NCBI GenBank assembly: GCA_030762895.1 | Contig: CM061069.1 | Span: forward strand, 86,995,548 to 87,059,547 | DNA length: 64,000 nucleotides | Reading direction: 5' to 3' | Source of the DNA: Sophora flavescens | Lineage: Eukaryota; Streptophyta; Magnoliopsida; Fabales; Fabaceae | Shown here: positions 1 through 13,364 of the stretch, piece after piece | Layout: the number at the start of each line of letters is the position of its first letter | How positions within the stretch are numbered: position 1 is the first letter of the stretch | Position numbers and translations under genes: made by a program | The notes under the pieces: model-generated | The model's database searches: none | What the model was told of the DNA's origin: nothing | What the model saw: only the letters and a program-made list of their open reading frames with translations

Positions 1-450
1 ATATTCAAGATAATGTGGTTGCGGAGATGGATCAAAATGAAGATGTAGTGGTGGTGGTGGTAGATGAGTCACAAGAGGAAATATCTTTCACCATGCTTGG
101 CCAAGAAACCACAAATTGCTGCGTTGGATAAATATGTTGGCTTACATGCATGTGTGGACACTGCAAAGTTGGTCCCTTCCACTTGTCTGTCAAATTTCTT
201 TGTGAAAATAACATTTGACCCGGGAAGGAAGTGGGTTCATTATTGTACCTAAAGAGGTCAATGGAGTTTTCACACACTTCCTAGGAGGAATTAAGGGTAG
301 ATTCATCTTGCTTCTGCAATCGCCACTCCACAAGCTATGGGATCCGGGAGGACGCCTTTACATGTTTAGCATCTCTTGGCCCCTATGCTACAAGCAATGG
401 GATCCAGGTGGAAGCTTCTCAATGAGTTTTCTTAACCCTTCTCTTTAGTT
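1..450 (+). pseudogene. Decayed ORF related to the E3 398-aa protein
   Basis: Conceptual translation in shifting frames gives pieces matching the E3 ORF (16335-17531, opposite strand): a short acidic stretch, then ISFTMLG (E3: IYFTMLG), a Cys-containing HACV segment, and near the end two copies of a (L/Q)WDPGG motif separated by about 20 residues (E3: LWDPGEG and LWDPGG). Stops and frameshifts break it and it ends near 448. I do not know a function. The homology is by eye, but the doubled WDPG motif at the same C-terminal place makes chance unlikely. Confidence 0.55.
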
Positions 451-3191
<2,741 letters not shown>

Positions 3192-4569
3192 TGATAATCT
3201 TCTAGATTATGTGATTTTTGTGTGCTTATTAAATGGATTTCTACTCCCAATTGTGTCGAATGATTGAGCTTTGTCCTAAGTTTAGCTAATTTAGTTTTTG
3301 ATAATATTTTGAATATTTTAGTTTAATTTCATGTTTTTAGAGTTAATCTAATAGTATTTTTACTTGTTTACATTTGTAGGAAATAATAAAGATGAGATGG
3401 AAAATTGAAGAGATTGATAGATTTGGCTTCTAACAAAAATTACAAAAGAAGATAGAAAAAGTGGTAGCAGACATGAGAATTGGGTAAATTGGATATTGTG
3501 ATATGGAGCAAGTGGGGCTCCAAATCATTAAATTGATGATAATTGATATGAAGAATTGCAATTGCCATTAATTGATGTGGGCCATGATCACAAATTTAGG
3601 AGATTTAGTTTTCATCCAAATTGAATCAAATCATGAATTACAATTTGCAATAAGTGCAGCAACGTGATACAAGAATTGCCAGGGCCCACGTAAATTGAAG
3701 ATTTGGAGGCTTGCATCTATATATGCCACATCGTCGGAGGAAAAGAGAGGGGCGTAGACAAAGCCGCACAGGGAAAAAAATATAGAGAGAACTATACAAT
3801 TTTGAGGGGAGAAATGGAGCAATCAAGAGAGTTGAAGGTGATGGTAGAGACTCATGATGACTACCTTCGTCTTCTTCTAGAGTTTGTTCTATTACTATTA
3901 TGTCTAGCTAATTTTCTTTTGTTAAGAGTAGATGAAAGCTCCCTAAATAACTTGTTTTGATTCGGATAATTACTTGTTCTAGTTTGTTTAATTTTCAAGT
4001 ATATTCACTTGTTTGCATGTTTATCTACCGTATGAATTTGCAATTGGGAAATTCGAGTTCATAATCACTGTTTGCTGAATAACGATTTGCGTGTGTTACT
4101 TAGGAATAAGAACACAACCAAATTAATTTTTTTGAGTGGAAATATTTCTTAACGCGCTTATTTATCTAATATTCAAGGAATTGAATTAGTAACATGATGG
4201 AAAGGTTTATTCACCTAAGGAATTGGGGATAAATTACAAAAAGTTTCTTGAAATTGGATAAACTATTCAAGTTAATTTCGAGGATTGAACAAGTGGGAAA
4301 GGCAAGGGAATCGATCCTCTAACAATTTCTTCTTTGATTATTAAAAAACAAATTTCCTCTGCTAATTTTCTCAATTTAAAATACCAAAAATATTTTCTGT
4401 TCCTTGTTAAATTTTTGTTCTTACTTATTGGCGATAGCCACCCAAACTATCCGGTTGCTCAAATGAAGTTGAGTTGGTACATTAGTAGTTAACGGTTCAA
4501 TCCCCGGGGCGAATGATATTTTTATTACTACAAGCGGTTTGGTGCACTTGCCAATTTTGCTCAACAACA
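3192..4569 (+). repeat. 3' LTR of E0
   Basis: It starts with TGATAATC immediately after the G-rich polypurine segment and ends near 4569 in ...caacaaca, after a segment (ggtgcacttgcc) that corresponds to the U5 end of the E3 and E6 LTRs (ggtacacttgcc). A TATA-like TATATATG is at 3718-3725. Length is about 1.38 kb, like the other Athila-type LTRs here. It has no CACGGCCGTG array. The 3' boundary is inferred by analogy and could be off by tens of bases. Confidence 0.55.
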
Positions 4570-5045
4570 AGCAACCTAGGAAATCATAGATGAAGTCGGT
4601 TAAAGAATGTTTCCAACATGCTTTATTTCCTAGTACTCTTGGTTATTCACGAAAAGGGAATTATGCTCTACTAAAATACGAAAGCATTACTTCCTGCACA
4701 ACTCGCAGTTTGGCTCTTTTACGAGTGATAAAGTCATGATCCTTCATGTTAGAGCAACCAACATTCCTATTGCATTATGGCTGCCCATAATGAGTCTATT
4801 GTATTTAATGGAGCCTGCTCTTGAAGCCAAACATTTGAAGGAATGTTCCTTCTTAACGTATCTTAATCTTGAATGCCATAAATACAGCTATTGAAGATGA
4901 AGACAAAGAACACACAATATTAAAAACTTTCATTACTTGTGCATTTATTTCTTCATTCTTTCAATTTGTATTCTTCAATCATTTGATGTTATTACGTGAG
5001 TCTTTCCTAAGCCCACATTTAACTCTCTCTCTCTGGAGTGTTAGT
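4570..5045. other. Unassigned sequence before the gap
   Basis: Unique-looking AT-rich sequence to the right of E0. No ORF with recognisable motifs, no LTR and no repeat seen. It may be host intergenic DNA or an older decayed element. Confidence 0.4.
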
Positions 5046-5545
5046 NNNNNNNNNNNNNNNNNNNNNNNNNNNNNNNNNNNNNNNNNNNNNNNNNNNNNNN
5101 NNNNNNNNNNNNNNNNNNNNNNNNNNNNNNNNNNNNNNNNNNNNNNNNNNNNNNNNNNNNNNNNNNNNNNNNNNNNNNNNNNNNNNNNNNNNNNNNNNNN
5201 NNNNNNNNNNNNNNNNNNNNNNNNNNNNNNNNNNNNNNNNNNNNNNNNNNNNNNNNNNNNNNNNNNNNNNNNNNNNNNNNNNNNNNNNNNNNNNNNNNNN
5301 NNNNNNNNNNNNNNNNNNNNNNNNNNNNNNNNNNNNNNNNNNNNNNNNNNNNNNNNNNNNNNNNNNNNNNNNNNNNNNNNNNNNNNNNNNNNNNNNNNNN
5401 NNNNNNNNNNNNNNNNNNNNNNNNNNNNNNNNNNNNNNNNNNNNNNNNNNNNNNNNNNNNNNNNNNNNNNNNNNNNNNNNNNNNNNNNNNNNNNNNNNNN
5501 NNNNNNNNNNNNNNNNNNNNNNNNNNNNNNNNNNNNNNNNNNNNN
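5046..5545. other. Assembly gap, 500 N
   Basis: Exactly 500 consecutive N, the usual placeholder for a scaffold gap of unknown size. Order and distance of the flanks should be treated as uncertain. Confidence 0.99.
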
Positions 5546-6246
5546 AAGGATGGAGTAGAAACATATACAGAAACTCGAGGGATAGGAGCATAGTATTCAT
5601 CCTCAATATCAGATAAATTTGGTTCAGATGTAATAACCAAATTTGAAAAACAATTTTCACACAGAATAGTGACAGAGTTTCTTAACACAAGAAAGGTGTT
5701 AGAAATGGAGCATAAGAAGTGATGCAGAGAGTTCAGACACATGAATTGGTACAGGGGAGGGAGGTTTCCAGATATAGATTTTTTGCATGAGTTCTACACC
5801 ACAGACTCAATCTATTAATTAGAGAATGTGTCACTATGGTATAGAACAAACTTTAAGTTGACCTTTGAGGAGGGAGAGGCTCTTTTTCATCCTCATAGAA
5901 GATGGAATCCTCAATCCATGTCATTAATTTTCTTGGACCAGCATAGATGATATAAATAGTGTTCTTGAACAGATACACTCTTGTTCCAGACACAACCATG
6001 GACAGATAACTTCTGAAAAAGGGATAGAGAGGTAAGGGTTGTGAAGGTCCAACGTACCCAAAATGTTGCAAAGTAACAAAGCCGATCCTTCCATTCTGAG
6101 TGGGAGTCTTCCACTTATGATATTCTGTCAACCTAGATTTTTGCATCCTATTGACCCTTCTCGTCCTCTAGATATACAGCCATATCTCTTGGAGTGCATA
6201 TTCTCTTATCAATCTTTCTCTTGAGATCTTTCCTCTGAGTGTCATC
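5546..6246 (-). other. Unassigned flank with a 97-codon minus-strand ORF
   Basis: A minus-strand ORF at 5853-6146 (97 codons) continues upstream in another frame with protein-like sequence up to the Tekay LTR (for example DMAVYLEDEKG) and downstream, after stops, with another coding-looking piece (ITSEPNLSDIEDEYY) next to the gap. This looks like a broken larger ORF interrupted at 6246 by the Tekay element and at 5545 by the gap. I do not recognise the family; a retroelement or host gene fragment are both possible. Confidence 0.35.
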
Positions 6247-6377
6247 TGTAATACCCTGCTTTTTCGTTAAGTGCTTTTATTAAGCTTGATTGGTTGTTTA
6301 AGTTAGCTTTGCTAAGTTAAAATAGTTGGCTAAGGGCTTCGTGGGATTTTTGGCTTAAAGGTGCCTTTCTGGTACAT

Positions 6378-6554
6378 GAGCACGTTCGTGCTCATTAGCC
6401 ATCACGCCCGTACTTAAAGGCTGAAGCGTGTTGCAAGTTTTAAGTTGACCACACCCGTGCTCAATATGCGAACCGTGTTTCGTAGACGCTAAGTCTAGCA
6501 TGCCCGTGCTAGACGAGGAGCACGACCGTGCTTCGTCATGACATCCTATAAATA
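6378..6554 (+). promoter_or_regulatory. Tk-A LTR promoter: CACG-N-CCGTG palindromes plus TATA box
   Basis: Several imperfect dyads of the form gCACG-N-CCGTGc (for example gagcacgttcgtgctc at 6378 and gagcacgaccgtgctt at about 6519) lie in the 150 bp before TATAAATA at 6547-6554. The TATA box is followed by the sharply conserved gggttcactttggaacc. This is the expected U3 promoter position. The dyads share their core with the arrays in the Athila-type LTRs of this window. Confidence 0.7.
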
Positions 6555-7412
6555 GGCACAGTAACCGAGGGTTCACTTTGGAACCCTATTTCTAACCTAA
6601 CAGCCACCTTACTACGAATTTCTTCCCTATTTTCTCTTAAACCCTTAACTTGTTGGTGCTTGGAGACTCTTTGGGAAGATTTAGTTGGTGTTGTTCATCC
6701 TAGTAAAGGTAAAGTTTGTTCCTTTTTAGTTTCCCTTTTCTTGTTCTTGATTTGGGAACTAATTGGTTACATTTTTTGGTTTGGCCAAGGCTTGGAGGTT
6801 GTTGAGCCGCTTAAAGGAATGTGTCCGGGTTGCCGTTGGTGTTTAGCATGTGGAAACCTTCATCCCAGGTATGGGGAGAAGGATGGTATAATCTCTAGGC
6901 AAGGGGGTAGTGTAAGATGAGGGGTTCCCATGACCCCATTGAATTGTTTTATGATAAATGCCATGTCTCTAAGATGCTTATTATTGATTATTGATGTTAT
7001 GATAGGTTATTGTGTGTTATTGGCTATATTAATGTGTTGAATAAGCCTAAGATGAGTTGTTATGTTTATTTAATGGTTATGATGTTGTACCTATTGTCTA
7101 GATGGAATTGGTTGATAACATGCCACGATCTGTTGGTTAAAGTTGTTGTTATTGAGACTGTTTTGGTTGATATATGTTGTTTAAGGTAACATTGTTAAGA
7201 AGGCCCTAATTTGGTTAATTTAGGACTCCTAATTAATATAGTAATTAGGGAATAATTAATTAAGGATGTTAATTAATTATGGATTGTCAGTAAAATGTGA
7301 GGTTCTGTGATGATTGGTTTAGTATAAACTCTAGGCTTGATTTAAGAGAGTTGGGGGGGGTTAAACCCAAGTTTAGGCTCTGTTATGCCCAGAACAACAT
7401 GGCTGGCTCCAG

Positions 7413-7606
7413 GAGCACGACCGTTCTTAATAGGAAGCACGCCCGTGCTTCCCATTTGAATTCTAGAAGGCCGTGCATTAAGCACGGTCGTGCAGTGCAT
7501 AAGCACGACCGTGCATCGAAGCCCGATCATGCATAAAAGGAAGTACGACTGTGCTTCCCTTAAGTGATCAACATGACCGTGCATGGGACAAGCACACCCG
7601 TTCTTC
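7413..7606 (+). repeat. Second cluster of CACG-N-CCGTG palindromes in the Tk-A 5' LTR
   Basis: About eight copies of agcacg-N-ccgtgct-like dyads, 20-40 bp apart, in GC-rich contrast to AT-rich surroundings. It lies downstream of the TATA box, so it would be in the transcribed leader. The matching cluster in the 3' LTR is at 40753-40948. Confidence 0.8.
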
Positions 7607-8355
7607 GTCTCCTGGACAGGAACTGAATTAAAGGAAATTAAGGGGTTTTAACCCCAACTATCCCCAATAGTGATGTGATAATGTAACAATGAACTAATGG
7701 AAGTTAGATAACTCGGTTAATGATTAATTAAGATAATTACAATGACAATTGGATAAGCCGGTGCCTAATGAGTTACCGCACGTTAGACTTTGGTGCTGTT
7801 TGGCCAAAGTGGCCTCGATGGTTTATGGTCGAGGTGTTGTTATGTTGGACCTTGGTGCTTTTTGGCCAAGGGGGCCTTGAACCCACGATTTGGGTCTAAG
7901 GTGTTGATGTTGGTGATAAGTCTTGGGTGCCTTTAGGTCCAAGCAAAGGAGGTGGTTGCCTTGTTTGTTGTTGTGCCATTTGCATAGAGCATTGGAGTTG
8001 ATGTTGAGGAGGATGTTCAACATAGGGAGGTCATCCTAGTTATGATGATCAGGCCCAAGTCTCGGGTGGTTCACCCATGGTTTGGTGAACCGTGCGCCCC
8101 CGAGGTTGTATATCCAGTTATTACCAGCTCTGAACGTGACATCGAGGTTGGGCGTTATGTTTTTGCTTTATGTCTTTATGTTTTATTTTTCTCAGACTTA
8201 TGTTTTATTCCGCGTTTGATGAACTTGTTCATGTGGACCTTTCTACCTATGGACCTTTCATTTGTTAATTAAATGATTATGCATGATTATATATCTTTAT
8301 CTTTGTATGTTTAAATGCTTTATATAACATGCGGGGTAGAGGGTGTCACATTTAG

Positions 8356-8367
8356 TGGTATCAGAGC
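8356..8367 (+). promoter_or_regulatory. Primer binding site, initiator tRNA-Met
   Basis: TGGTATCAGAGC, complementary to the 3' end of plant initiator tRNA-Met, five bases after the LTR end. Standard for chromoviruses and copia elements. It fixes the strand and 5' end of Tk-A. Confidence 0.9.
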
Positions 8368-8514
8368 GGTAAATGTTGTGTTATGAGTATGTTGTGTGCT
8401 CTTGTTTGAATTGTCTATACTCTTATAGATGATGATGCTTTAGAATTAAGATCCGTTAGTCCTTCCCGCTTGGTTCCTGTATTTAACCGTTGTCTCGGGT
8501 AAATGCAGGTACCA

Positions 8515-9288
8515 ATGGGAGGAAGAGGTAGGAACGATCAAGCTATCGCCGATGCTTTGGCACTTCTCGCCAATGCCATTGGCCAGGTTTAGAACAACAA
8601 TCACATGGGACCGGCATAGTTTCAGGGTCTCGACAAGTTCCAGCGAAACAACCCACCGTCCTACAGAGGGGCTTATGACCCTGAGGGAGCCTTACTTTGG
8701 ATGAGGGAGATCGAGAAGATCTTCAGAGCTATGGACTGCAATGATCAGCAGCGGGTTATCTTCGCCACATTTATACTCACTGAGGAGGCCGAGAACTGGT
8801 GGGAGAACTGTTGTCAGAGGTTGGTGGCTGAGGGTACAGCAGTCACCTGGACTGTGTTCAGAGATAGATTCATGGAGTAGTACTTTCCTGCTGATGTACG
8901 TGACAGGAAAAAGATGGAGTTCTTGGCACTGAAGCAAGGGAATCTGTCAGTGGGCGTGTATGCGGCAAAGTTCGAGGAGTTAGCTAGGTATTACACCCCT
9001 TACCAGGTCATGGTGGATGATCAGTCAAAGTGTGTGAAGTTTGAAGACGGCCTTCGCCCAGAGATCAAGCAGGGGATTAGTTATCAGGAAATCAGAGTCT
9101 TCCCAACATTGGTGAACAAGTGTAGAATCTTTGAAGATGCCTACAAGTCCAGAGTAGCCAGCTACAGGAATTCAGACAGCCAGGGTAGTAAGAAAACCAA
9201 GCAGAAGGACAAGGATAAGGGCAAGCAACGTTACACTCAAGTCAGCCGGGATTTCAAACAAAGTGGCAGGAAGCCACAGTTTTCTTAA
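8515..9288 (+). pseudogene. gag: Tk-A gag (capsid), interrupted and lacking its zinc knuckle
   Basis: One frame runs from ATG 8515 to the E2 insertion at 9289, with in-frame TAG stops at 8590, 8617 and 8878, each where related gags have Gln. The retrotransposon gag domain is clear: PPSYRGAYDPEGALLWMREI, then FATFILTEEAENWWENC, FRDRFMEQYFP (the Q is the stop) and LKQGNLSVGVYAAKFEELARY. It ends in a Lys-rich tail. The CCHC zinc knuckle that should follow is missing: the sequence jumps from 9288 to the protease at 24871. Capsid function is lost. Confidence 0.88.
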
Positions 9289-9289
9289 T

Positions 9290-10530
9290 TGATAGGACTC
9301 CTGATTCGCTGTCACACACGGGTCAAAAACGAGTAACTGGAAGAAAAACTGTATTTAGGGAAAGACAATTCGAGTATCGTATCTCAAGGACTCTTGGATT
9401 ATTATTAACCTACAAATTGATTTCGGGGGGGGGAGGGGTTAGGTTTAAGATTCGATTAAGAAAACAGTGCAATTAAGTGATTATCAATAAGCTAGAACGA
9501 TTAATCTACTGTTCGGTTTCCCAACTATCATTGATTCAAATAATTCCCATGCCCTAAGCGGATTCTATCCCTTTTCGATTGTAGCAGCAATTAAATAAGC
9601 GCAATTGACACTACGAGATATATGTTCCTAAATTCCGAATTAAGCAGACGGATTGAAGCTCTCGTGAATTAAGTAAACACGATCAAACACACGCGAATTA
9701 AGCAAACGCGATCAAGGTAAAGGAACATAGAATCATCGAAATTGATCAATACATATTCTATATAACTTGAATTAAGCAAACAAGGCATATAGCATAATAT
9801 TGAAAGGGATAAGCAATTTGATTGGGAATCATGGAACCTCAAGTGTCGGCGGAAACCGATTACAGCAGACTAATCCCTGGTGATTAGTTCTCCATCACAA
9901 ACGTAATAAAAACCCTTGGAATAATTCATAAAATAGTGAAAATTGTGTGTCTTTTGCATCTGCCCTGGTGCCTTTTTATAGATCAGGTGCGCGTCACGGC
10001 CGTGATGGCCATCACGACCAGGCGGTGACGTGTTCTGCCAAGGGCGCGCATTCAAATTCTAGTCTGTCACGGCCGTGATGCCTATCACGGCCAGGCCGTG
10101 ATCAATTCTGTCCATGGGTGCTGATCTGTCACGACCGTGACCTCCATCACGGCTAGGCCGTGATGCTCTCTGATCTTCAGGATCTTCTCATCACGCCCGT
10201 GATGGTTATCACGGCTGGGCCGTGATGGTTTCTGGTCTTCATGGGTAGCTCATCATGGTCGTGACCAGTGTCACGGCCTGGGCGTGATGGCTTCTGCTTT
10301 AAGTGTCCTTCCCTTTTTGCTCTTCTCATTAACCTGAAAATATGAAATAGCAGTAAATGCTTTATTTGACTCAAAATTAACTAAAATATCCTAAAACTAC
10401 TTAAGAGACTCAAAATGTTGCTTAAGGACAATTAAATCCAAATTTGGGCGAAAACGAGATTAAACTCGAATAATTAGTACAAAACCATGGTCTTACTAGT
10501 TATAAAAATAGACGAGCCAGAGGCTTATCA
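9290..10530 (-). repeat. E2 3' LTR (left copy, complete)
   Basis: On the minus strand it begins TGATAAGCCTCTGG at 10530 and ends CTATCA at 9290 (1241 bp). The internal side carries the PPT (aagtttggggtattt). It contains the palindrome array and TATA box and is about 95% or more identical by eye to the right copy over their shared length. Confidence 0.9.
9973..10289 (-). promoter_or_regulatory. E2 LTR promoter: 62-bp palindrome array plus TATA box
   Basis: Palindromes TCACGGCCGTGA or one-base variants start at 9994, 10067, 10129, 10191 and 10253, i.e. 73 then 62, 62 and 62 bp apart. Each is followed by a second, 17-bp dyad (TCACGGC-YR-GGCCGTGA) and, about 4 bp later, by YTCTG. On the minus strand the array ends next to TATAAAAA (complement of 9973-9980), so it sits just upstream of the promoter core. 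Confidence 0.8.
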
Positions 10531-11941
10531 AAATACCCCAAACTTAAACTTTGCTTGTCCCCAAACAAACCTAAACTCAAAAAGACTCAAACTTGGCAAG
10601 CTTAAAGGATTCAACCAATTTCGTACAAATTTCATGCAGTTCTAACAAAACAATTTTTCTTCAATGTTTTTCCCCTTTTCAACAATGTAATCCCCACATT
10701 CATTTACTTTAAACAATTGAGAATTCCACCATTCATGCAATCAGTAATCTGAGTTGAGGATCCAAGTTACACACAAAAGGGAGATCACCAATTTCAAACA
10801 ATTGCCTTCCTCACAAGGGCATTTAATATTTCATTCAATCGCTCAATTTGTCTAGGCTATCAACTTTTCACTCAATTTCACATTTCTAGAGCACTTCCCA
10901 TGAATTTGATTTCCATATCAAAATAGTTCCCACGAAAACATGAATGCAACATCAAAAGGTCTTTTAAAGGTTGTAATGGGGCTTGGCTAAGGGTAGGATT
11001 ATTCAAAGGTACTAGGCTTTACATCCCTAGGAATTAAGAGAGCATGAAGCCTTGTACACCATTATTCTCACTCTAATTCCTTTTTCCATTTTTCTTTTTG
11101 ACGCTTTGGGTGGCTTCAACCTTTTTCTTGCTAAGCTTTTTGTTTTTGCCCTTTTTCTTTTGGTAATTTTTTTTTCAACCCAGAATGACATATCAAACCT
11201 TGTAGCCACCCCAAACTTACTTTCTTACAACCCTTCTCTTGCTAAGCCTCCATGCTCTCCTAATCCTAAGATTGGGTTAACATGGTTTTTTCCAGATTTT
11301 TGGCTTATAACATAAGGTCATCAAGAAACAGTAGGCTTATTAGGCTCAATGTGGCTAACTAGGGAACATGCATTAGGGATGGTTCTTTTTAGGCCAAGTA
11401 ATTATTTCAAAGAAAATTGCCTAAATCATTTGATGCAACCATATAAACTTGCAAACCATGAGGAGATTCAAGCAAATTCGGGAAAGTGCAGCTTAAAAGC
11501 GATTCACCCAATTAAAAACAATGTTGGAGGCTCAAATTCCTCACCTGGACATTTTTGCAAATTGTTTGACCGAGATTCAATCCCTAGTGTGTGCATCCCT
11601 TCACCCCAAACTTATCATAAATCATGCAATCACAACAAAATATCTCAAAGTTCAATTTTCAATTTTTCACATAGGGATCAATTTTCAATTTTCAAAACCT
11701 AGGGGGAAATCATCAACAGTCAACAATTATCATGCAGTCAATCTATGCTAGATTTAATTAGAATCCATTAAGCTCACCGACACAAGACTCACACACATAC
11801 GACACAAAGCAACACAAACAAGGAAAACAAAACAAAAACAAAGCAATTGGTTCCCTCCCCCACACTTAAGACATACATTGTCCTCAATGAAAGAACATAA
11901 ATATGAAATAAGAGTGAGGGAAAGGAGAATGTGCTCCCTGA
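10531..11941 (-). other. E2 3' non-coding internal region
   Basis: 1.4 kb between the integrase stop and the 3' LTR. No supported ORF (the predicted ones read antisense pyrimidine runs at 11080-11180). It shares short blocks with the 3' regions of E3, E4 and E6, such as aaaaggtctttt...ggttgtaatgggg near 10955-10980 and the phrase around caaactt...tttgcttgtcc next to the PPT. Confidence 0.6.
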
Positions 11942-13355
11942 TCAAGTTGTAGTGTAGGTGGGCTCTTCCAAGGAAAGCTCTTCTACGGTTGCATCTTCAG
12001 GCACCGACCTCTCATGGAATAGCTTCAAGCACTGCCCATTAACCTTAAAAACCTTGTTGCTACCTGCACTTTTTATTTCTACCGCACCATGAGGGAAAAT
12101 ATTAGTAACAATAAATGGGCCAATCCACTTGGATCGAAGTTTCCCAGCCATCACTTTTAGGCGAGAGTTAAACAATAAAACCTGTTGGCCCACAGAGAAT
12201 TCCTTTCTAGAAATCATCTTATCATGGAAGTGCTTAGTTTTATCTTTATAAATTCGAGAGCTTTCATAGGCTTCTAACCTAAGCTCTTCAAGCTGCTGTA
12301 ATTGGAGTTTTCTTTCAATGCCTGCTTTTTGCATTTCCAAATTACAACTTTTGACCGCCCAATAAGCACGGTGCTCAATTTCTACAGGAAGATGACATGC
12401 CTTACCGAACACAAGTCCATAGAGGGACATCCCTATTGGTGTCTTGAAAGCTGTTCTTTGAGCCCAAAGTGCGTCTTCTAGACGGCGGCTCCAGTCCTTC
12501 CTATTTGGCTGCACCACTTTCTCTAAGATATGTTTGATTTCTCTGTTTGAGATCTCAGCTTGCCCATTAGTTTGGGGATGATATGCAGTGGAGACCCTGT
12601 GCACAACTCCATACTTTCGGAGTAAAGCTTCCATGGTGCGGTTACAGAAATGAGTGCCTTGGTCACTTATGATAGCACGAGGTATTCCGAACCTGCAAAA
12701 AATATTGGACCTGACAAAATTTTCAACAACTCTAGAATCATTAGTCCTAGTGGGGATAGCTTCCACCCACTTTGAAACATAATCAACAGCAAGTAAAATA
12801 TAGAGAAAACCAAAAGATGCAAGGAAAGGACCTATAAAGTCAATTCCCCACACATCAAACACCTCACAGAAAAGCATAGGTTTCTGAGGCATTTCACTCT
12901 TACGAGTGATGGCTGTACCTGCTATCTGACACTCTTTACAAGTGCGGTAAATCTCATAAGCATCTTTAAAAATAGTGGGCCAATAAAAACCTGAATCTAT
13001 GATTTTTCTTGCAGTCCTTTGTGGCCCCAAATGTCCCCCTACTTGAGAAGCATGAGAAAAATGCAAAATAGATTCAATCTCATAGTCGGGGACACATCTC
13101 CTAATCACCTGATCACTACCAAATTTCCAAAGATATGGATCATCCCAAACATAATATTTGGCATCACTCTTGAGTTTGTGAATTTGCGATCTAGTTGCAC
13201 CCGTCGGAAGAACACCAGCAACAAGATAATTAACAATATCAGCAAACCAATGAGTTACCCCATGTAACTGTAAAAGCTGCTCATCAGGAAAGTCATCCTG
13301 AATGGGAGAAGGATCTTCACCCCTCTCTATTCTGCTCAAGTGATCAGCCACTAAA
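11942..13355 (-). CDS. int: E2 integrase, left copy (RNase H tail to stop)
   Basis: Open frame of about 470 codons from the LTR junction at 13355 to the stop at 11942. It shows the end of RNase H (LVADHLSRIERGEDPSPIQ), an HHCC-type region (H-ASQVGGHLG, then CKECQ), and the DDE core with all three acids in place: WGIDFIGPF, ISDQGTHFCN and HPQTNGQAEISNREIKHILE. The C-terminus has QQVLLFNSRLKVMAGKLRSKWIGPF. The open frame extends 18 codons into the E3 LTR by readthrough only. It has no start of its own; it was the end of a pol polyprotein. It is the best-preserved enzyme of the window, though separated from RT by E3. Confidence 0.85.
12591..13355. repeat. Duplicated integrase segment, copy 1
   Basis: 765 bp nearly identical to 19123-19888 (about ten differences seen). 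Copy 1 ends at ctaaa and then reads ccaaaaact, which is the PBS-to-LTR spacer of E3, before the E3 left LTR. Copy 2 starts exactly at the end of the E3 right LTR. Confidence 0.9.
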
Positions 13356-13364
13356 CCAAAAACT

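Larger units (their letters stand above)
6247..8350 (+). repeat. 5' LTR of Tk-A
   Basis: Begins TGTAATACCC and ends GTGTCACA directly before the PBS. Compared with the 3' LTR it lacks about 470 bp: the join atatccagtta/ttacc at about 8110-8125 skips the segment present at 41471-41940. It contains a promoter-proximal palindrome cluster and TATA box, and a second palindrome cluster downstream. A 79-codon plus-strand ORF (7297-7536) is fortuitous coding across the palindrome cluster. Confidence 0.92.

Noticed and set aside
4437..4525. tRNA-like B box (ggttcaatccc) with a gagttggta A-box-like word
   Set aside because: No clover-leaf can be drawn. The segment aligns with the U5 motif of the other Athila-type LTRs (caatcccy-ggg-gatcgatat), so it is LTR sequence.
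4869..5742. ORFs of about 190-230 codons across 5046-5545
   Set aside because: They consist of undefined residues from the 500-N gap.
9994..10289. CRISPR array, because of short palindromic repeats at 62-bp steps
   Set aside because: Repeats are degenerate, spacers are similar to each other, the array lies in LTRs, and the genome is a plant.
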